NCBI RefSeq assembly: GCF_900188105.1
Contig: NZ_FZNP01000004.1
Span: 1 to 64,000 of the forward strand
Reading direction: 5' to 3'
From: Actinomadura mexicana
Lineage (GTDB): Bacteria; Actinomycetota; Actinomycetes; Streptosporangiales; Streptosporangiaceae
Length of the DNA stretch: 64,000 bases
The notes beneath the pieces were generated by a model. The model searched no databases. It had not been told where the DNA came from and was given only the letters and a program-made list of their open reading frames with translations. The translations under genes and the position numbers were made by a program. Positions 58,857 through 64,000 of the stretch are shown one piece after another. Position 1 is the first letter of the stretch. Each line of letters starts with the position of its first letter.

Positions 58857-60298
58857 CCGGTACCGCCTCCCGCCACGCCCCACCGCCGCGCACCGCGGCC
58901 GGCACGCCATGGGGCGCCGTGTCGATCGTGCTGGCCGGCGCGTTCATGGCGATCCTCGACTCGTTCATCGTCATCGTGGCCGGGCCGGCGATCCAGGCCG
59001 AGCTCGGCACGTCCGGCGGCGAGCTGCAGTGGATCCTGGCCGGCTACCAGCTCACGTACGCGGTCTTCCTCATCACCGGCGGCCGGCTCGGCGACCTGCG
59101 CGGCCGCAAGCGAGTGTTCATCGCCGGCATGGCGCTCTTCACGCTGGCGTCGGTGGGGTGCGCGGTCGCGCAGAGCGCCGCCGTCCTCATCGCGGCGCGC
59201 CTCGCCGAGGGCCTGGGCGCGGCCCTGATGCTCCCGCAGGTGTACGCGGCCGTCACGGTGCTGGTGCCCGAGAAGGACCGGCATCGCGCGTTCGGCTACC
59301 TCGGTGTCGTGATGGGCTTCGCCACGATCGGCGGGCAACTCGTCGGCGGGCTGCTGATCGGCACCGATCTGTTCGGCTCCGGGTGGCGGTCGGTGTTCTG
59401 GATCAACGTGCCGATCGGGATCGCCACGATCCTGTTCGCGGCGCGGTACCTGCCGGAGTCCCGGGCGGCGCTCGCACGGGGGCTGGACCTGCCGGGCGTC
59501 GCCGTGCTGAGCGTCGCGCTGTTGCTGCTCACGTTCCCGCTCATCCAGGGCGAGCAGGCGGGCTGGCCGTGGTGGACGTGGGCGGGCCTTGCCGCGAGCT
59601 GCGTGGCGTTCGCCCTCTTCGGCCTCGTGGAACGCGGGACCGCCAGGCGCGGCGGTGATCCGCTGCTGCGGCTGCACCTCTTCCGTGCGCGGTCGTTCTC
59701 GGTCGGCATCCCGCTCGTCGTCACCATCTACGCCCTCATCACGTCCTACTACCTCGTCCTGTCGATCGCCCTCCAGGAGGGGCTGTCCATGTCGGCCCTG
59801 AAGGCGGGACTGGTGTACACCCCGGCGGCTGCGACCTTCTTCGTCTTCAGCCTGATCGCGAGCAGGCTGGTGCCCCGGTACGGCCGCCGCGTCCTGGAGA
59901 TCGGCGCCATCGTCCTCGCCGTCGGCTACGCGTCCACGGTGATCGTGCTGACCGGCGGCATCTCGTTCACCCCGGCGGCGGTCATCCCGACGCTGATGCT
60001 GCAGAGCGTCGGCGGAGGCCTGCTCATCACACCGTCGCTCAACGCGGTCCTCGCCCGCATCGCCCCCGGTGACGCGGGTATCGCCTCCGGCGTCCTGTCC
60101 ACCGCGCAGCAGGTCGGCGCGGCACTCGGGGTCGCGGTCATCGGAGCCGTCTTCTTCACCGCGTTCGACTCCCCCTCCCCGGGGCGCTCGGCGGCGGCCC
60201 ACGCGCTGGCGATGGCCTCGATCGCCACTGCCGCCATCGCGCTTGTGGCGGCGGTCCTCGTGTACCTGCTCCCGTCCGGGCGGCGCCGCACTTCCTAG
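58853..60298 (+). CDS. MFS drug-efflux transporter, DHA2 family (14 membrane segments)
   Basis: 481 residues. About 14 hydrophobic segments. Motif A is TGGRLGDLRGRKRVFIAG, motif C-like LGVVMGFATIGGQLVGGLLIG, and motif D1-like FMAILDSFIVIVAGPAIQAEL near residue 35 marks DHA2 proton antiporters such as EmrB/QacA relatives. It probably exports a toxic or signalling compound recognised by the TetR protein encoded at 60468-61118. The start overlaps the hydrolase stop. Confidence 0.92.
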   Translation: MTGTASRHAPPPRTAAGTPWGAVSIVLAGAFMAILDSFIVIVAGPAIQAELGTSGGELQWILAGYQLTYAVFLITGGRLGDLRGRKRVFIAGMALFTLASVGCAVAQSAAVLIAARLAEGLGAALMLPQVYAAVTVLVPEKDRHRAFGYLGVVMGFATIGGQLVGGLLIGTDLFGSGWRSVFWINVPIGIATILFAARYLPESRAALARGLDLPGVAVLSVALLLLTFPLIQGEQAGWPWWTWAGLAASCVAFALFGLVERGTARRGGDPLLRLHLFRARSFSVGIPLVVTIYALITSYYLVLSIALQEGLSMSALKAGLVYTPAAATFFVFSLIASRLVPRYGRRVLEIGAIVLAVGYASTVIVLTGGISFTPAAVIPTLMLQSVGGGLLITPSLNAVLARIAPGDAGIASGVLSTAQQVGAALGVAVIGAVFFTAFDSPSPGRSAAAHALAMASIATAAIALVAAVLVYLLPSGRRRTS

Positions 60299-60341
60299 CC
60301 CGAACGCGTGATCAGACTTCAAGCCAGGTCTGGCACCTGTT

Positions 60342-60365
60342 CGACCGCTTGGACGACCGCTTGGA
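60342..60365. repeat. 12-bp tandem duplication
   Basis: CGACCGCTTGGA occurs twice in a row (60342-60353, 60354-60365) in the gap after the MFS gene. In one plus frame it reads FDRLDDRLDDLRPLPK and a stop, like the tail of a lost gene. Confidence 0.5.
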
Positions 60366-60467
60366 CGACCTGCGCCCGCTGCCGAAGTAGGCCGTCCTCA
60401 CGATGGCACGACGAGGCGCTCCGACCCATCGCCGACCGCGATGCCTTCGGGTGCGACGGCACGGAAC

Positions 60468-61118
60468 CTAGGGTGCCCGGAGGAAGCCGTCGACCGCCCG
60501 TCGGGCTCTGCCGACGGCGTCGTCGTCACCGAGCCGCAGCGCGGTGTTGGTCGCGCACAGGACCGCGTCGATCTGGAACGCGGCCAGGTCGGGGTCCAGG
60601 TCCGCGATCTGGCCCGCGTCGGCGGCGTGCCGCAACTGGTGGGCGATGAGCCCGACCCAGTCCCGCTGGTCGCGCACCAGCGCGTCGCGGACTCGTCCCG
60701 GACGGCTGTCGAAGTCGACGAGGTTGGCGACTCTGAAGCACCCGCCCGGGAACAGTGGCGTCTCGGCGTAGACGATCCAGTGGTCCAGCAGGGCGCGGAG
60801 CCGGGCGGTGCCGCACGGCGCCTCCCGGGCGGGACGCACCACCGCGTCCATGAACGCCTCGCGCGCGGAGTCGACGGCCGCGAGCTGGAGGCTCTCCTTC
60901 GACCGGAACAGGGTCTGGATGTTGCTCTTGCTGATCCCGAGGTCGGTGGCCAGACGGCCGAAGCTGAGCCCGCTGAGCCCCTCCAGCGAGGCGACGTCGA
61001 CGGCATGACGGGCGATCGTCCGCCGGGACCGTTCACCGCGTACCAGCCGCTGGTCCGGCCGCGGCTCCGCCTGACCGGCGGTTTCGTCGGGGTCCTGTCG
61101 CTGGGTGGGCGCACTCAT
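60468..61118 (-). CDS. TetR family regulator of the efflux/lipoprotein regulon
   Basis: 216 residues from the ATG at 61118; a TTG at 61145 is possible. Helix-turn-helix at about 30-75: RRTIARHAVDVASLEGLSGLSFGRLATDLGISKSNIQTLFRSKESLQL. C-terminal TetR domain with LLDHWIVYAETPLFPGGCFRVANLVDFDSRPGRVRDAL, as in TetR_C-type YxaF/LmrA-like regulators. A 14-bp perfect palindrome, TACGACCGGTCGTA, lies just upstream, and the same operator type precedes the convergent SGNH/MFS operon and the lipoprotein gene. Autoregulation and control of both are inferred. Confidence 0.9.
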   Translation of the reverse strand: MSAPTQRQDPDETAGQAEPRPDQRLVRGERSRRTIARHAVDVASLEGLSGLSFGRLATDLGISKSNIQTLFRSKESLQLAAVDSAREAFMDAVVRPAREAPCGTARLRALLDHWIVYAETPLFPGGCFRVANLVDFDSRPGRVRDALVRDQRDWVGLIAHQLRHAADAGQIADLDPDLAAFQIDAVLCATNTALRLGDDDAVGRARRAVDGFLRAP

Positions 61119-61151
61119 GAACGTCGATTCTGCCACAACCCGCAATCAATG

Positions 61152-61169
61152 AATACGACCGGTCGTACG
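61152..61169. promoter_or_regulatory. TetR operator 2 (autoregulatory)
   Basis: AATACGACCGGTCGTACG; the inner 14 bp (61154-61167, TACGACCGGTCGTA) are perfectly symmetric. It lies 34 bases before the TetR ATG. Confidence 0.65.
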
Positions 61170-61214
61170 CATCGTGGTGCGGCGCCCTGGCGGTGCTTCA
61201 TCCGACTCGCCGCA

Positions 61215-61934
61215 TCAGAACGGGGGAAGGGCGGCGTCCGGCGTCCTGCCGGACAGGGCCTGCCCCAATCGCTTTTCAAACATCTCCGACATCTGCGGGA
61301 GGGCTACGTCGGGCGGGCCCTCCTCGACGCTGACCGTGGCGACCACTGTGCCGACCCGCATGGTGAGGTAGCCGCCATCGAGGCCGCCCGCGTTGCGCAA
61401 GTAGGCAAGGCTTTCGTCTCCTGTTCTCGGCATGGTGAGCGGCTGATATTCGGCGGTCCTGGCCGCCTCCTGGTGGAAGTGCTCCGCGGAGTCCTGGGGG
61501 TTGGAGAACGTCGTCACCTGGAATGTGACGGTCATGCCGGTGTTCAGCCTGAATTTGTCGTGACCGAACCACTTCCCCTTGCACGTCCGCGCGCTGGGGC
61601 AGTCAAGGTGCCCGTCGGCCGAGGTGACCCCGGCGGCCACCGGTTCCCAGGCCCCCATCGCGCGGGGGTCGGGAAGGGCTTGCCGGACTTGCCGCCGGGT
61701 GGTCAGCACCCCGACAGCCGCAGTGCCGCCCGCAGTGCCGCCCGCAGTGCCGCCCGCAGTGCCGCCCGGAGCGGAGGACGGCGGTGCGCCACTGGCCGGG
61801 ACGGTCGTCGAGGAGCTCGCCTGAGGAGAGCCCGCCGTGCCCCCGCCCGGATTGTCCGACGACTCACAGGCCGTCAAGCCGAGCACCAAGGCGCCGCTCG
61901 CTAGCGCCATCGCCGGCGAACGCCATACCGCCAT
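61215..61934 (-). CDS. Secreted lipoprotein of the TetR regulon
   Basis: 239 residues from the ATG at 61934, with GAGGAA 5 bases upstream. Lipoprotein signal with lipobox LTAC ending at Cys23 (SGALVLGLTACES). Residues 25-75 are a low-complexity linker including four Gly-Gly-Thr-Ala units. The remaining 160 residues form one soluble domain (RQVRQALPDPRAMGAWEP, FQVTTFSNPQDSAEHFHQEA, DESLAYLRNAGGLDGGYLTM, VGTVVATVSVEE) similar in style to actinobacterial PknH-sensor-like or LpqN-like surface proteins. Exact family not recognised. An operator of the efflux TetR lies 90 bases upstream. Confidence 0.75.
   Translation of the reverse strand: MAVWRSPAMALASGALVLGLTACESSDNPGGGTAGSPQASSSTTVPASGAPPSSAPGGTAGGTAGGTAGGTAAVGVLTTRRQVRQALPDPRAMGAWEPVAAGVTSADGHLDCPSARTCKGKWFGHDKFRLNTGMTVTFQVTTFSNPQDSAEHFHQEAARTAEYQPLTMPRTGDESLAYLRNAGGLDGGYLTMRVGTVVATVSVEEGPPDVALPQMSEMFEKRLGQALSGRTPDAALPPF
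61721..61768. repeat. Four 12-bp tandem repeats in the lipoprotein linker
   Basis: CAGTGCCGCCCG is repeated four times without change; on the coding strand it encodes Gly-Gly-Thr-Ala units. Copy number is likely to vary between strains by slippage, in steps that keep the frame. Confidence 0.85.
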
Positions 61935-62023
61935 GCGGTTCCTCACTCTCTGCCACACGATCTGATCTTTCAGGAGTAGTGGGACCCCAGCCGGCCAGGT
62001 GCCGCCCCTCGACGCAAGATTCA

Positions 62024-62041
62024 CATACGATCGTTCGTATG
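62024..62041. promoter_or_regulatory. TetR operator 3
   Basis: CATACGATCGTTCGTATG, the exact reverse complement of operator 1 at 58150. On the minus strand a TATGTG -10-like box overlaps its end as at operator 1, upstream of the lipoprotein gene. Confidence 0.75.
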
Positions 62042-62363
62042 TCTAGCTGGCCACCTCACGGTGCCATCCCTGGCCATGACGGGCGGCATGCCCCCAGTCG
62101 GGCTCGATCGTGAGGCCGGATGGCGTCGCGGCGCACCGCCATGTCCGCCACCCCCCGTGGGGACTCGACTGGCGGCCGAGGTGACACGTGACCATCCCGC
62201 GGCCACCCGAGAAACGTTCTGAGCGGGCAATCGGTACCTCGGCTGCAAGCACCGTCAGCCTGGGCGGACCCCCGATCTTCCCGAATCGTTATCGCGGTCC
62301 TGATTTCGCTCGTTTTGCGGAACGACCGACATTTGTGATCGTCGGGCTAATACAGTGTGCCGG
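62042..62363. other. Intergenic region before the GH16-like gene
   Basis: About 320 bases with no gene. The end (62330-62356) holds TAATAC 9 bases before the ATG, a likely -10 box with a leaderless or very short leader. Confidence 0.4.
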
Positions 62364-63281
62364 ATGACTCCCACTCCGATGGCGCGAAAGGCCGTCGCCG
62401 TACTGGCGACGGCTTTCGTATGTGTGCCACTCGCCGCCGAAGCCGCCTCGGCTGCCGACACATTCCCGTCACAGGACGCCTGTGCGGTGACGAACAACAA
62501 CACTCCCTTCGGCGACTGCGGTCCCTTCGTCCAGCTCTACGCGGAGAACTTCAACGGCGGCGACGTGCCCGCGGGCGCGTTCAACACGTGCGCCGGCGAC
62601 GGAGACTTCCGCTGCGCCGGTCTGAAGACCAACTACCCGCACTACTACGACACGCTGGGTGCGTACCCCTCGGGCTGGCCGGACACCGCTACGAGTGGGG
62701 CTGACGGGAACGGCGGCCGGACGTTCGGCGGGTACTACCGGCCGGAGAAGGCCGCGAGCGTTTACACGGCGTCCAACGGGGACGGCCAAATGCGGGTCCA
62801 CATGACCTCCGACGGTTCCGTCAACTCCGTGGCCGCCATGGTTCCCCGCAAATGCATGAACCTGCGGTACGGGAAGTTCACCGAACGGTTCATCGTCCGC
62901 ACCCGTGCCCCCGGGTTCAAGATGGCCCACCTGCGCTACACGCCGAACGAGGTGGACTACCCGGAGGCGGGCGGGAACTTCTCCAGCGACCCCGTGAGCG
63001 TCTTCACGCACGGCTTCAAGGAGTCCAACGCCGACGTGGCGCCCGGCACCGCATGGACCACGTGGCACACCTACTCGACGGAGATCGTGCCGGGCTCGTT
63101 GCGGTTCTACCTGGACGGCAAGCTGGTCAAGACTGTCAACGCCGACTTCCCCGAGGCGGCCGACTGGGTCCTCCAGAACGAGAGCGCGCTCGCCGGCGCC
63201 TACGCGGCGGCCGGGGCGTCGGTGGACATCGACACCACGTGGCTCACCTGCTACAAGTACGTGGCTCCCGCCTCGCGCTGA
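62364..63281 (+). CDS. Secreted GH16-like (concanavalin-A-fold) glycoside hydrolase
   Basis: 305 residues. Signal peptide 1-31 (MARKAVAVLATAFVCVPLAAEAASA). The domain starts at LYAENFNGGDVPAGAF, and the GH16-type catalytic motif E-x-D-x-x-E is present as Glu196-Val-Asp198-Tyr-Pro-Glu201 (PNEVDYPEAGG). Later blocks DVAPGTAWTTWHTYSTEIVPGSLRFYLDGKLV fit the lectin/glucanase fold. Eight or so Cys residues suggest disulfides. It probably cuts a beta-glucan-type polymer outside the cell; specificity unknown. Third codon usage matches the genome. Confidence 0.82.
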   Translation: MTPTPMARKAVAVLATAFVCVPLAAEAASAADTFPSQDACAVTNNNTPFGDCGPFVQLYAENFNGGDVPAGAFNTCAGDGDFRCAGLKTNYPHYYDTLGAYPSGWPDTATSGADGNGGRTFGGYYRPEKAASVYTASNGDGQMRVHMTSDGSVNSVAAMVPRKCMNLRYGKFTERFIVRTRAPGFKMAHLRYTPNEVDYPEAGGNFSSDPVSVFTHGFKESNADVAPGTAWTTWHTYSTEIVPGSLRFYLDGKLVKTVNADFPEAADWVLQNESALAGAYAAAGASVDIDTTWLTCYKYVAPASR

Positions 63282-63596
63282 TCCGCACCGCGCCCGGGTG
63301 GATCATCCGGGTACGGCGAACGAGGAGAAGATCGCGGGCGCGGAAGGTCTCGCGACGCGTGCGAACGTGGAGGGGCTGGTGCTTCACCCCTGGTGGTCCC
63401 GGCGGTCCTGAAGGACGGCTTCGGCTTCCGGGTGGAGCCCGGCCCCTCCTGCACGACCGGGACGTGCCCGAGCGCCGCGGCTCCTGGCGCTGATCACCGT
63501 CCGCCACAGGACGTTCGGTGGTGCCAGGGCTGTGGTCCCTTGATCGCGTAGACGGCTACCCTCCGCTCAGGCGATGCTTCCGAACAGGGAGGCCAG
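63282..63596. other. Intergenic region without recognised gene
   Basis: About 315 bases. One plus frame (VVPAVLKDGFGFRVEPGPSC near 63395-63450) hints at coding debris but has no start. AGGGAGGCCAG at the end is the ribosome site of the next gene. Confidence 0.4.
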
Positions 63597-64000
63597 ATGC
63601 GAGCAGTTGTCTACGACAGGTACGGCTCGACGGATTCACTCCGGGTGGAGGACGTGCCGACGCCATCGCCGGCTCCGAAGCAGGTCCTCGTACGCGTGGT
63701 GGCGACCTCGATCAATCTGTCGGATTGGGAGACCTTACGCGGCGCACCGTCGTACTCGCGGATCGGTGGGCTGCGAAGGCCCGCGCGCAGAACGCTCGGC
63801 TCGGACATCGCCGGGCGGGTGGAGGCCGTGGGCTCGGAGGTGTCTCGCTTCCGTGTAGGAGATGAGGTGTACGGCGACAACCTCGATCTGAAGGGAGGCT
63901 TCGCCGAGTTCGCCGTGGCACCCGAGTCGGCCCTCGCCCACAAGCCGAAGCATCTGACCTTCGCCGAGGCGTCCACGATTCCGCAGGCGGGCGCGATCGC
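63597..64000 (+). CDS. Zinc-less medium-chain reductase (quinone-oxidoreductase-like), N-terminal part
   Basis: 134 residues are visible and the frame runs off the right edge. MRAVVYDRYGSTDSLRVEDVPTPSP, QVLVRVVATSINLSDWETLRG, RTLGSDIAGRVEAVGSEVSRFRVGDEVYG and GGFAEFAVAPESALAHKPKHLTFAEAS are the GroES-like half of MDR proteins. The catalytic-zinc Cys is replaced (SINLSDWE), as in quinone oxidoreductases and NAD(P)H-dependent reductases. AGGGAGG stands 5 bases before the ATG. Confidence 0.9.
   Translation, partial: MRAVVYDRYGSTDSLRVEDVPTPSPAPKQVLVRVVATSINLSDWETLRGAPSYSRIGGLRRPARRTLGSDIAGRVEAVGSEVSRFRVGDEVYGDNLDLKGGFAEFAVAPESALAHKPKHLTFAEASTIPQAGAI

Noticed and set aside
1..64000. Search for CRISPR arrays, tRNA/rRNA genes, complete insertion sequences and att-type direct repeats
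   Set aside because: Nothing met even a loose standard by eye; short direct repeats found are the coding 12-mers at 61721 and 60342.

Overview
The window looks like chromosomal DNA of a high-GC Gram-positive actinomycete. Third codon positions are almost always G or C, GTG and TTG starts are frequent, many genes overlap as ATGA or GTGA, and the regulators (IclR, TetR, ROK, AraC, LysR, NarL-type two-component) and secreted glycosidases are typical of that group. A Streptosporangiales or Thermomonosporaceae type (for example Actinomadura-like) is my guess; no rRNA or tRNA gene is present to confirm it. I see no complete insertion sequence, integrase or CRISPR array.

Layout. 1-2.0 kb: three overlapping genes (inositol-phosphatase-like end, HAD phosphatase, metallo-beta-lactamase-fold hydrolase). 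2.1-4.7 kb: a 3-dehydroshikimate dehydratase/HPPD-like fusion with a TetR gene. 4.7-24.0 kb: a catabolic island. It holds pqqABCDE, a Tat-exported PQQ dehydrogenase with a cupredoxin-like tail, a divergent secreted ThuA-like protein, a branched-chain-type ABC importer (livF, fused livMG, livH, livK), a ThDP enzyme, a zinc alcohol dehydrogenase and an aldehyde dehydrogenase. A divergent IclR regulator, CoA-transferase and short citrate-synthase-like lyase complete it. The same 15-bp operator, GTCCGCTAGACGGAC-like, lies in both divergent promoters of the island, which suggests one IclR regulon: oxidise an alcohol outside the membrane, import the product, oxidise it further, activate it with CoA and cleave it.

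24-36 kb: mixed single genes. These are a Ser/Thr kinase, an AraC regulator, a decayed CPBP protease, a histidine kinase/response regulator pair, a QxQ-type AlkZ-like DNA glycosylase candidate, a glycosyltransferase, an isochorismatase and a VOC protein. 35.2-39.8 kb: a ROK regulator divergent from a large secreted GH97 glycosidase. 40-47.5 kb: an AhpD-like protein next to a remnant of a paralogue, then a complete type I Wadjet (jetABCD) plasmid-defence operon. 48.1-51.6 kb: three wall- or glycan-hydrolase genes without signal peptides (GH26-like, GH25, CHAP) and a 53-residue acidic protein.

51.8-55.3 kb: a LysR regulator divergent from the beta-ketoadipate genes pcaF, pcaI and pcaJ. 55.3-58.1 kb: a run of broken genes (ECF sigma factor, VOC protein, ABC exporter ATPase). 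58.1-62.0 kb: a TetR regulon in which near-identical palindromes (CATACGA-N4-TCGTATG) precede an SGNH-hydrolase/MFS operon, a lipoprotein gene and the TetR gene itself. 62.3-63.3 kb: a secreted GH16-like protein. A truncated medium-chain reductase gene runs off the right edge.
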